Positions 7,319 to 13,892 of a stretch of 17,707 nucleotides of DNA are shown piece after piece. How positions within the stretch are numbered: the first letter of the stretch is position 1; each line of letters begins with the position of its first letter. Position numbers and translations under genes: made by a program. The notes below the pieces were generated by a model, which saw nothing but the letters and a program-made list of their open reading frames with translations, had not been told where the DNA came from and did no database searches. The stretch is from an uncultured Eisenbergiella sp. (GTDB taxonomy: Bacteria > Bacillota > Clostridia > Lachnospirales > Lachnospiraceae), in the NCBI GenBank assembly GCA_948960675.1, contig CARDPF010000021.1, forward strand, positions 1,553-19,259, in the 5' to 3' direction.

Positions 7319-8455
7319 TTACGCCCTGGTAAACCAGCACACAAGCCCTGTGATCAGGGCCGCCGCCAACGTAAGGATGCCATAGGCCGCATAATCGCTG
7401 CACAGCAAAAACAGCGTAAGCACCAATAATACGGCGACGGCGACCCGCAGTAGGGAGGTGGGAGCCTGTCCGCCCGCCTTCCCGGATTGTCCGTTTACCA
7501 TGAAGTGGTATACCTTTCCTTTGTAACGGTAGGAAGAAAGCCAGACCGGCAGCAACAGGTATTTGAAGGTGACGCCAAAGTATCCGGTACGGATATTGGC
7601 AATGCGCACATGATCCGCATGGTGCTCCTCGCGCACCTTCTCCTCAATGTTGGCCTCCAGCTTCTGTCCAATGGTTTTCTTTGCCTTCTCCCACGCCTGC
7701 TGCAGCCCTATGGAATAGCGTTCCGCAATGAAGCCCGCCACATACTCAGGCTTGTATTTTTTGTTGTCCGCCGTATGGAACGGTTCCACGTCCCGCATCA
7801 GGCTTTCCTCATGCCGGGAAGAACCCAGCACCAATTCGTCGTCAAAATCCTCCCGGTATTTTCCCTTCACAGGATGCCAATCGGTCACGGTTTTTACCCC
7901 GTCCTTATGCCGCACGGTACGGTCTATCCCATATTCCCCCGCATAGCTGCTCTCGGTGCCTGCGTCAAACGTCCAATACGGAAGGTACACCCCTTTAAAA
8001 GCACCCGGCCGGGCCCCCTCCTTGGCAGCCCGGGGACAAAACAGCTTTCTCTTAATCCAAGAAGTAAACTTGGCGGCCGCCTGCTTTGCCGTCACCGCAA
8101 ACAGCACCACCCCGCCCGGCGCAAGGGTGTCCTCATCCTTTTCCTCCATCACCTGATTGGAACCGCAGTAGGGGCATTCGTTTGCAATTTCCAATTCGTC
8201 GTAAACGGATTGCGCCCCACAGGACTTGCAGAGGATGATTTTCTTTTTTACGCCCCAGTCCCGGTTTGCGGTCTGCGTCTCCCGCCCAAAATCCAATTCC
8301 TCCGCCGTATCCGCCCCTGCATCCTGTATAATCGCTTCCCCGTACTCGCAATACGGACATTTGAGCCCCCCGGTGGCAGGATCAAAATCCATGGTTCCGC
8401 CGCACCGGGGACATTTCCGGTCCGTCTCCCGTTTCGTTTCTTCCCGCAAAAGCAT
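7319..8455 (-). CDS. Zinc-ribbon membrane protein, YdjG-like partner of the SPFH protein
   Basis: A 378-residue protein with two N-terminal four-cysteine zinc ribbons (Cys15, Cys18, Cys33, Cys36 and Cys76, Cys79, Cys94, Cys97). A mixed middle region carries motifs such as YLPYWTFDAGTESSYAGEYG and VEPFHTADNKKYKPEYVAGF. Two hydrophobic helices follow at about 331-376, so it is likely a C-terminally membrane-anchored cytoplasmic protein. The architecture matches TFIIB-type zinc-ribbon proteins of the YdjG type, found next to SPFH proteins in Bacillus. The start at 8455 (MLLREETK) is chosen because it sits one base after the stop of the upstream gene, with AGAGGAT upstream. Longer in-frame starts run through that gene in another frame. 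Translational coupling is likely. No role beyond membrane organisation or envelope stress can be proposed. Confidence 0.85.
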   Translation of the reverse strand: MLLREETKRETDRKCPRCGGTMDFDPATGGLKCPYCEYGEAIIQDAGADTAEELDFGRETQTANRDWGVKKKIILCKSCGAQSVYDELEIANECPYCGSNQVMEEKDEDTLAPGGVVLFAVTAKQAAAKFTSWIKRKLFCPRAAKEGARPGAFKGVYLPYWTFDAGTESSYAGEYGIDRTVRHKDGVKTVTDWHPVKGKYREDFDDELVLGSSRHEESLMRDVEPFHTADNKKYKPEYVAGFIAERYSIGLQQAWEKAKKTIGQKLEANIEEKVREEHHADHVRIANIRTGYFGVTFKYLLLPVWLSSYRYKGKVYHFMVNGQSGKAGGQAPTSLLRVAVAVLLVLTLFLLCSDYAAYGILTLAAALITGLVCWFTRA

Positions 8456-8456
8456 C

Positions 8457-9797
8457 TCACCGGATATCCTCTGCGCCGAATGGATCCCCGCATTCCGGGC
8501 AGAACTTGGGCGGATGCGCAGGGTCTTCGGGCTCCCACCCGCACTTATCACATTTGTAGAGCGGTGCATCCGCTGGCTTTTGCCTGCCGCATTCCGGACA
8601 AAACTTTCCCTTATTGCGCGCCCCACAGGCACAGGTCCAAAATCCGTCCGCCACGGGCTTTGGTTTTCCACACTCTGCGCAGAACTTCCCGGTATTGCCT
8701 ACGGCCCCACAGGCACAGTTCCAGCCCGCTGCAGGTTTTTGCGCTACATTTTGGGACGGCGCTGCATTTTGCTGCGCAGCCGCCTGCTGCTGTCCCATGG
8801 CATACAGGTTCGAGACATCGGCTCCCCCCTGGCCGGCGGCCATGTTCATACCGGCAAACGCCATCATGGGGCCTGCGTGCGTATTGGACGCCGCCGCCTG
8901 CATGGCCGCCGCCTGCGCCCCCACCAGATGGGCCGCCGCCATGTTGGGATTGCGGAAGGCTGCGTTTCTCTGCAGTTCCTTGATCATCCGCTCGTCTTCC
9001 TCCGGCGCTTTTACACTGCTTATGCCGATGGCCGTAATGGCAATCCCGTACCTTTGCCCCCATTTTTCGGAGAGTACCTCGTTTAAGGCGTCCGCCAGTT
9101 CCAATGTATGTCCCGGCAGGGCGCTGTAACGAATGCCCATGGCGGAAATTTTGGCAAAGGCGGGCTGCAGCGCAGTCTGTATCTCGGTCTTTAGCTGGGA
9201 AGCGATTTCCTCCCGTTCATATTGCTCCTCCACATTGCCGCAAATGTTTTTGTAAAACAGGATCGGATCCACAATCCGGTATGCATATTCCCCGTGACAG
9301 CGGATCTCAATGTCCATGTCCAGTCCTATGTTGGCGTCCACTACACGGAACGGAACCGGATTGGGCGTACCGTACTTATTGCCGAGGATTTCCTTGGTGT
9401 TGAAAAAATAAACCCGCTGGTCTTTTCCCGTATCCCCGCCCATGGAAAACCGCCTGCCAAACTGCCGGAAGCTCTCCGAAAGGCTTTCCCGCAAATCCCC
9501 GTAAAAAACGCTGGGCTCCGTGGAGGTGTCATAGACAAACTCCCCTGCCTCCGCGCAGACATCCACAATCATGCCCTGCTCCACGATCATCATGCACTGC
9601 CCCTCGTTCACCGCAATGATCGAACCGTTGGAAATAATGTTGTCGCTTCCCTTATTCCCAAACCCCCTTTTGGCTTTACGGTTTACGCCCTTTCTCACCA
9701 ATACGTCTGTCTCCAGCGCCGGGCAGTAAAAATACTCCCTCCACTGGTCTGCCAGCACACTTTTTGCCGCACCGATTCCGGCCTTCAAAATTCCCAT
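8457..9797 (-). CDS. SPFH-domain protein with three C-terminal zinc ribbons (YdjI-like)
   Basis: A 446-residue protein. Residues of about 30-285 form an SPFH/band-7-like domain of the YdjI ('virion core protein') type, with ADQWREYFYCPALETDVLV near the start and the EREEIASQLKTEIQTALQPAF and RYGIAITAIGISSVKAPEED segments. An Ala/Met/Gln-rich low-complexity linker at about 295-355 follows. Two near-identical short zinc ribbons come next (Cys361, 363, 373, 376 and Cys389, 391, 400, 403), then a rubredoxin-like knuckle (Cys416, 419, 433, 436). The start at 9797 (MGILKAG) is preferred because AAGGAGG lies 8 nt upstream. An earlier start 18 codons back would translate through that site. SPFH proteins assemble into membrane-associated scaffolds. 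In Bacillus the homologue works with YdjG and PspA, but no pspA is visible here. Confidence 0.9.
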   Translation of the reverse strand: MGILKAGIGAAKSVLADQWREYFYCPALETDVLVRKGVNRKAKRGFGNKGSDNIISNGSIIAVNEGQCMMIVEQGMIVDVCAEAGEFVYDTSTEPSVFYGDLRESLSESFRQFGRRFSMGGDTGKDQRVYFFNTKEILGNKYGTPNPVPFRVVDANIGLDMDIEIRCHGEYAYRIVDPILFYKNICGNVEEQYEREEIASQLKTEIQTALQPAFAKISAMGIRYSALPGHTLELADALNEVLSEKWGQRYGIAITAIGISSVKAPEEDERMIKELQRNAAFRNPNMAAAHLVGAQAAAMQAAASNTHAGPMMAFAGMNMAAGQGGADVSNLYAMGQQQAAAQQNAAPSQNVAQKPAAGWNCACGAVGNTGKFCAECGKPKPVADGFWTCACGARNKGKFCPECGRQKPADAPLYKCDKCGWEPEDPAHPPKFCPECGDPFGAEDIR

Positions 9798-9868
9798 ATG
9801 CTTTTCCTCCTTACCCGTACATATTCCAAAAACAACGCATCTGCCGCGCATTTTGTAACCCTGTATCC

Positions 9869-9897
9869 AGTATACCTTTTTTTCTTCCTAAGCACAA
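9869..9897 (-). promoter_or_regulatory. SigA-type promoter of the SPFH/zinc-ribbon operon
   Basis: On the minus strand TTGTGC (9897-9892) and TATACT (9874-9869) are separated by 17 nt that include an A-run. The start codon at 9797 is about 65 nt beyond the expected transcription start. It does not look like an ECF (SigW-type) promoter, which is what drives the related Bacillus genes. Confidence 0.6.
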
Positions 9898-9913
9898 TCA
9901 AAAAATATCCGGT

Positions 9914-10002
9914 CTTCCTACCGCTGCCGCACCTGCCGACGTACCGTCTGGGCCCATGGCTAAACGAAATGACATTACCCATGAACTGTAACCTGATTTC
10001 CG
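9914..10002 (+). promoter_or_regulatory. Upstream promoter element, copy B (full length)
   Basis: An 89-bp sequence in the intergenic region before the HEPN gene. Its right end reads AACTGTAACCTGATTTCCG (9984-10002), and the CCG lies exactly 20 nt before the -35 hexamer at 10023. Its left part (CCGCTGCCGC, CCTGCCGACG, CCCATGGC, then an AAACGAAATGACAT segment) aligns with the copy at 17558-17641 in opposite orientation, with roughly three quarters of positions identical. A shorter version is at 12426-12452. Confidence 0.7.
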
Positions 10003-10022
10003 TGGGGCGGCAAACTGTAGCA

Positions 10023-10051
10023 TTGCAAATCACGGATGCCTATGATAAGAT
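10023..10051 (+). promoter_or_regulatory. Probable SigA-type promoter of the HEPN gene
   Basis: TTGCAA (10023-10028) and TAAGAT (10046-10051) are 17 nt apart. The hexamers are mediocre on their own (four of six each). The call is strengthened because the conserved upstream element ends exactly 20 nt before the -35, as it does at two better promoters in this window. The leader would be about 58 nt. Confidence 0.5.
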
Positions 10052-10115
10052 GGAAAAATACAAACTATGACATGCCAGGCTGCAGTAATACTTGTGCCGG
10101 AAAGGTGGCATCACA

Positions 10116-11420
10116 ATGGAAAACAGATCCAAACTGTACGGCGTAGTACAGGGACAGGAAAAAATATCGTTTGTATTGGACGGATTTGAATGCGTCTTTT
10201 TTCACACGGATCCTGCGCCGAACACTTTTACCCTCCTTCCCCACCGTCAGGGATTTATTGTGGGGCGTACCGCCGCCCAAAGATACGTCTATATCTACGC
10301 CCATCAGGATTTAAAGATATGGCATGAACTGACCCTGCACACCTGGGGATACATCGTCAGCAGTTCCCCCGACATCCAAGCCTATCAAATTCTTTGTTTC
10401 AAAGGCGGTATTCTCAATAAACTTTTTTACCAGTCTTCCGTCAAATTTGAGTACACCGACGCAGACGAAACGAAAGTACAATACCGGGACGACACCCTGT
10501 CCTACCCCTTTACAGGCAAAAAATGGAAGGGCAGGATCTCTGTATATTCCTCTCCCCTCGAGCGGATGTCGGCGGAAAAAGGCGAATCCATCCAAACGGG
10601 GGGAACCTGTCTGGAAATTTCGTTTGATGGGGAAAAGGAACTCCAAACCTTTCCGGAAGTATTCGGCTATCTGCTGAATCTGTGCCAGTTTATGGCCTTT
10701 CGGCGTAATGTCAGCTTTGCGGAAGTGGCTTTTTTAAGACCCGACGACCGTTTCCCGGAAATGACCGTCTCCCTTGCGGACTGTCATATCCATTATGAGC
10801 ACACCCTGAATACCGAAAAGCCAATCCACAGCTGCCTGACCTTCAACACATTGGGACAATCGGTTTGTGGCCTGTTGGTCTCCATCATGGAAAATACCCC
10901 GAAAAAGCCCCGCTTTAACATCGGGTTTCTTCCCGAAGACGACAAAACCGTCACATACATTACCGGCATGAAAATCCGGGAAATCTGCTCTGCCCTGGAA
11001 TCGGAAATGGAACTGGCCAACATACAGGTGCAGCAGGAGGAAGCCTTCGACGCGCTGGTGAACCGGCTAAAGGCCGTCGTCACCGAAAGCCGCGACGGCG
11101 ACCATCCGCTGCCGGATCCAAAGGTGTATGATTATCTCTTCGGTACGCTCAGGCACTTATCCGGAGCCCTTTCTGACCGCATGGAAAAATGCTTTCTGGA
11201 CTGCCAGCCGCTGCTGGGCGAAGCACTCTCCCGCAGGCAGATCGACGAACTGGTCAAATACCGCAACACCATTACCCACGGCAGCTTCATGCCGCTGGAC
11301 CCCAATCTGGCCGAAACCGCATATGTCCTTATCAAACTGGTCTACTGCTGCGTCCTGAAACGGATCGGAATGACAGACTCCACGATCCGGGAACTGTTCC
11401 GGTGGCGCCTCATATCCTAA
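10116..11420 (+). CDS. Predicted HEPN-domain protein, ApeA-like architecture
   Basis: A 434-residue soluble protein without membrane segments. The first half to about residue 210 is beta-rich (SKLYGVVQGQEKISFVLDGF, YVYIYAHQDLKIWHELTLHTW). The second half is helical. Near the C-terminus, YRNTITHGS carries Arg383 and His388, the R-x4-H motif of HEPN domains, preceded by helices (RHLSGALSDRMEKCF) and followed by a hydrophobic helix (YVLIKLVYCCVLKRIG), as in HEPN folds. Catalytic HEPN proteins are metal-independent ribonucleases that often act in phage defence or toxin systems. The order of beta-rich N-terminal domain then HEPN resembles ApeA. The ATG at 10116 is chosen for AAAGGTGG seven bases upstream. 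No antitoxin-like or nucleotidyltransferase partner is adjacent. Nuclease activity is inference from the motif, and the N-terminal family is not recognised with certainty. Confidence 0.65.
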   Translation: MENRSKLYGVVQGQEKISFVLDGFECVFFHTDPAPNTFTLLPHRQGFIVGRTAAQRYVYIYAHQDLKIWHELTLHTWGYIVSSSPDIQAYQILCFKGGILNKLFYQSSVKFEYTDADETKVQYRDDTLSYPFTGKKWKGRISVYSSPLERMSAEKGESIQTGGTCLEISFDGEKELQTFPEVFGYLLNLCQFMAFRRNVSFAEVAFLRPDDRFPEMTVSLADCHIHYEHTLNTEKPIHSCLTFNTLGQSVCGLLVSIMENTPKKPRFNIGFLPEDDKTVTYITGMKIREICSALESEMELANIQVQQEEAFDALVNRLKAVVTESRDGDHPLPDPKVYDYLFGTLRHLSGALSDRMEKCFLDCQPLLGEALSRRQIDELVKYRNTITHGSFMPLDPNLAETAYVLIKLVYCCVLKRIGMTDSTIRELFRWRLIS

Positions 11421-11427
11421 ACGTTTT

Positions 11428-11448
11428 TCCGGCCAAGCCGGATGTTTT
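11428..11448. terminator. Bidirectional terminator between HEPN and methyltransferase genes
   Basis: TCCGGC (11428-11433) and GCCGGA (11437-11442) form a perfect 6-bp GC-rich stem with a CAA loop. It is followed by TGTTTTTA on the plus strand and by AAAAACG reversed (a run of five T) on the minus strand. It lies between two convergent genes, 8 nt after one stop and 12 nt after the other. Confidence 0.85.
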
Positions 11449-11459
11449 TAATGCCCGCG

Positions 11460-12278
11460 CTACCGCGTGCGCTGGCGCGTGACCTCATACATCAATACGG
11501 ATGCCGCGCAGCTAACGTTAAGGGACGACGCGTAGGAACTTTCCGCCATCGGAATCGTACACAGAACGTCGCAATATTCCTTGAAGGCCTTATTCAATCC
11601 CATCGTCTCATTCCCCATCATCAGCAGAAGCGGGCCTTTTAAATCCACACCATACGCCGGGTTTTCCCGATGCGCCGTCGTTCCCACAACTTGAAATCCG
11701 GGATATCTCTTTTTCAGTTTTTGCAGATACCCAAACAGCGATTCCTGGTCCGATACCCTTACCGCCGGCATGTTGAAAAACGATCCCATCGCCGATACCA
11801 CCACGTCCGGATCATACAGATCCACGGCGTGCCCCGTGACAATCAGCATATCCGCCCCCAGAGCATCGCAGGAACGGATCATGGTACCGAGGTTTCCTTT
11901 GTTGGACGGACGGTCAAACAGAACCAGAAAGGGATTTGGGGAAAGCGGCACGCTGTTTAAATCGTCATTGCGCATTTCTATGACCGCCATCAGTTCCGAA
12001 GTATCCTCCTTCCCGCTCAGTTCCCGCATCAGGGAAGCAGTCAAATTGTAATTGACTTTTGTATGTACACTGTGAATCATATTGGCCGCCCAATCCGATA
12101 AATGATTCCTGTCATATAAAAACGAATGAATATTCCAATGGTTTTCCACTGCCTCATTCAGGCTTCGGACCCCCTCCACCAAAAATTCATGGTATTTGTA
12201 CCGCTTATTCCGATTGGTTTTTAACACTTCCCACTTTTGGAAATCATTATTCTTGTTCACAATCTTGATCTCGTTCAT
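11460..12278 (-). CDS. SpoU/TrmH-family RNA 2'-O-ribose methyltransferase
   Basis: A 272-residue SPOUT-class methyltransferase that should transfer a methyl group from S-adenosylmethionine to a ribose 2'-OH in rRNA or tRNA. An N-terminal substrate-binding region (residues 10-105, with KYHEFLVEGVRSLNEAV) precedes the knotted catalytic domain. Motif 1 is NKGNLGTMIRSCDALG (Asn126, catalytic Arg135), motif 2 is LLLMMGNETMGL (Gly222-Asn-Glu) and motif 3 is IPMAESSYASSLNVSCA (242 onwards, with Ser-Leu-Asn-Val at 252-255). All key residues are present and the length is normal. AGGGGG lies just before the ATG. A good promoter sits about 100 nt upstream. The exact RNA target cannot be read from the sequence. 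Confidence 0.93.
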   Translation of the reverse strand: MNEIKIVNKNNDFQKWEVLKTNRNKRYKYHEFLVEGVRSLNEAVENHWNIHSFLYDRNHLSDWAANMIHSVHTKVNYNLTASLMRELSGKEDTSELMAVIEMRNDDLNSVPLSPNPFLVLFDRPSNKGNLGTMIRSCDALGADMLIVTGHAVDLYDPDVVVSAMGSFFNMPAVRVSDQESLFGYLQKLKKRYPGFQVVGTTAHRENPAYGVDLKGPLLLMMGNETMGLNKAFKEYCDVLCTIPMAESSYASSLNVSCAASVLMYEVTRQRTR

Positions 12279-12376
12279 CTCTGCCCCCTATACCGCCTGT
12301 CCGCTGCAGCCTTTTCCGAAAGACTCCCACAGCCGTCTGCAGCCCTTTTTCCCGGTTCCTTTTTTGGTCATTTCCC

Positions 12377-12405
12377 ATTATACGAAATAACCCACCTCCC
12401 GGCAA
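12377..12405 (-). promoter_or_regulatory. SigA-type promoter of the RNA methyltransferase gene
   Basis: On the minus strand TTGCCG (12405-12400) and a perfect TATAAT (12382-12377) are separated by 17 nt. Predicted transcription starts near 12370, giving a leader of about 92 nt. The conserved upstream element ends exactly 20 nt before the -35. Confidence 0.8.
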
Positions 12406-12425
12406 TCCCTTCTTTCCCCAAAACA

Positions 12426-12452
12426 CGGAAATCAAGTTACAGTTTAGCCATG
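12426..12452 (-). promoter_or_regulatory. Upstream promoter element, copy C (short form)
   Basis: Read towards the methyltransferase gene, it is CATGGCTAAAC followed directly by TGTAACTTGATTTCCG. The first part equals 9955-9965 of copy B and the second equals 9987-10002 with one change. Copy C therefore matches copy B with 21 bp removed. Its CCG end lies exactly 20 nt before the -35 at 12405. Its other end is four bases from the base of the large hairpin at 12457-12548. Confidence 0.65.
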
Positions 12453-12456
12453 AACC

Positions 12457-12548
12457 AGAACGGCATTCCATTCCGACCGGAAAACGCGGACTGTTTGAGC
12501 GCAGCGAGTTTCCGCGCTTTCCGGTTGCTTGGAATGGAATGCCGTTTT
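12457..12548. repeat. 92-nt near-perfect hairpin (palindromic element) after spoVAD
   Basis: The outer stem is 16 bp without mismatch (AACGGCATTCCATTCC at 12459-12474 with 12531-12546), extendable by an A-T and a G-T pair. A second stem pairs CCGGAAA (12477-12483) with TTTCCGG (12518-12524). A third pairs CGCGGA (12485-12490) with TCCGCG (12511-12516). The terminal loop 12491-12510 contains GAGCGCAGCGAG. It starts 51 nt past the spoVAD stop and has no strong T-run. It may end the spoVAD transcript, protect its 3' end, or be one copy of a dispersed palindromic repeat. Confidence 0.8.
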
Positions 12549-12598
12549 AGCTTTGGATGCGCCTGCCCGGTAAGAGGGCTGCCCCGCCCCAATAAGCG

Positions 12599-13678
12599 TT
12601 AAAGATGCTCCAGCACCACCCCGTGGGCAATTCCGGGCACATTCTGGCCTTCATTAAAGCTTGTCTTTGACAGCAGGGCGCCGGTGGGAACGAACAAAAC
12701 CCTTTTCCAGGTTCCCTCCGCAATCTTTTGCAGCACGTAAGCGCTCAGCACCACGGCGCTGCAGCCGCAGCCGGAGCCCCCCGCATGGGTGTCCTGCTTT
12801 TCCCCGTCATAAATCTCAATCCCGCAGTCCATATGCTGCTTCGCGATATCCACATCCCTCTCCAGCAAAAGGTCCAACAGGGCGCGCTGCCCCACCTTCC
12901 CCAAATCCCCGGTGATAATCCGGTCATAATCCTCGGGCCTGCGTCCAAAATCCTTCAGGTTTTGGTAAACCGTATCCGCCGCCGCAGGGGCCATGCACGC
13001 CCCCATATTCATGGAATCCTTCAACCCAAAATCCACAATTTTGCCCGGCGTAATCCCGGTAATGGCCGCTTTGGCCTCTTCCCCGCTATTGCTCAATACA
13101 AAAGCCCCGCTTCCTGTCACCGTCCAGGTCGCGGAAAGCGGCCGCTGGTTCCCATACCCCAAGGGAAACCGAAATTCCTTTTCCGCGCTGGCAAAATGGC
13201 TGCTGGTGACACAGGCCACATACTCTGCAAAACCACCGCAGATTGTCATGGCGCCCAGGCTCAGCGAAAGCCCGCAGGTCGAACATGCCCCATAGAGCCC
13301 GAACAACGGCTTATCAAACTGTGACAGGCCAAAGCTGGTGGCAATCCCCTGTCCCAGTAAATCCCCCGCAAACATATAGCGGATGTCCGTGGTATGCAGT
13401 CCGGCCTTTTGTACCGCCAAATGCAGGGCATCCCTCTGCAGGCTGCTTTCCGCTTCCTCCCAGGTATTACAGCCAAACAGGTCATCCTCCCCGACCACAT
13501 CGAAAAGTTCCCCCAAAGGGCCCTCCCCCTCCTTTTTGCCAACCACGCATGCGCTTTCCCTGATAAAAACAGGCACCGGGAATTTGATGCTTTGACTGCC
13601 ACAGGCAAACATCGCTTTTTCTCCCAGCGCCTCGTTCTCAACGGAAGCATTCCGCTTCCCCTCTTTCTGCTTTTCCAT
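12599..13678 (-). CDS. spoVAD: Stage V sporulation protein AD
   Basis: A 359-residue thiolase-fold protein matching SpoVAD, a part of the SpoVA channel that binds dipicolinic acid and loads it into the developing spore. Hallmarks are the IKFPVPVFIRESACVVGKKE opening, LFGLYGACSTCG with the thiolase-like Cys, RPLSATWTVTGSGAFVL, DFGLKDSMNMGACMAPAA, DYDRIITGDLGKVGQ, GGSGCGCSA and the tail GQNVPGIAHGVVLEH. About 20 extra N-terminal residues (MEKQKEGKRNASVENEALGE) precede the conserved core. The ATG at 13678 is chosen because GGAGGG lies six bases upstream. Unusually, neither spoVAC nor spoVAE is adjacent: upstream is a LytTR regulator gene, downstream a hairpin and an RNA methyltransferase gene. 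A SigG-like promoter lies upstream, so forespore expression is likely. Confidence 0.95.
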   Translation of the reverse strand: MEKQKEGKRNASVENEALGEKAMFACGSQSIKFPVPVFIRESACVVGKKEGEGPLGELFDVVGEDDLFGCNTWEEAESSLQRDALHLAVQKAGLHTTDIRYMFAGDLLGQGIATSFGLSQFDKPLFGLYGACSTCGLSLSLGAMTICGGFAEYVACVTSSHFASAEKEFRFPLGYGNQRPLSATWTVTGSGAFVLSNSGEEAKAAITGITPGKIVDFGLKDSMNMGACMAPAAADTVYQNLKDFGRRPEDYDRIITGDLGKVGQRALLDLLLERDVDIAKQHMDCGIEIYDGEKQDTHAGGSGCGCSAVVLSAYVLQKIAEGTWKRVLFVPTGALLSKTSFNEGQNVPGIAHGVVLEHL

Positions 13679-13810
13679 AGCATTCCCTCCGTATCCGACT
13701 GTTCCTGACGCCTTGCCCGTCAGAAAACACCTTTCACAATGGTCTGTGTCCGTAACGCCCAAAACCTGTCCGCCCCAGTCCCCGTGCAGGCAGTCTTTTG
13801 GACTATTCCT

Positions 13811-13840
13811 TAGTATCGGAAGGAATCCTTTCTTTTATGC
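13811..13840 (-). promoter_or_regulatory. SigG-like forespore promoter of spoVAD
   Basis: On the minus strand GCATA (13840-13836) and GATACTA (13817-13811) are 18 nt apart. This fits the SigG pattern (GHATR at -35, CATnnTA at -10) except for the first base of the -10. The leader would be about 125 nt. The -10 box is framed by ATTCCT (13805-13810) and AGGAAT (13821-13826), a 6-bp dyad that could be an operator or chance. Confidence 0.6.
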
Positions 13841-13892
13841 AAATCCTATCATCCCAACTGACCTATCCCGTAAAAATAACGTAATTGCCCGC

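Noticed and set aside
8456..8671. N-terminal extension of the zinc-ribbon protein to 8671
   Set aside because: It overlaps the SPFH gene by about 215 bp in another frame, and the start at 8455 right after the SPFH stop has a better context.
7487..8983. A 498-codon plus-strand open frame
   Set aside because: It spans the antisense of two clear genes (zinc-ribbon and SPFH), with low-complexity Pro/Arg/His content typical of a shadow frame.
10023..10046. TATGAT at 10041-10046 as -10 for the HEPN gene
   Set aside because: The distance to TTGCAA would be only 12 nt. TAAGAT five bases further gives 17 nt and the same geometry as the other two promoters.
9222..10070. A 282-codon plus-strand open frame
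   Set aside because: Its first part is antisense to the SPFH gene and its last part runs through the SPFH promoter and upstream element copy B. The protein has no recognisable domain.
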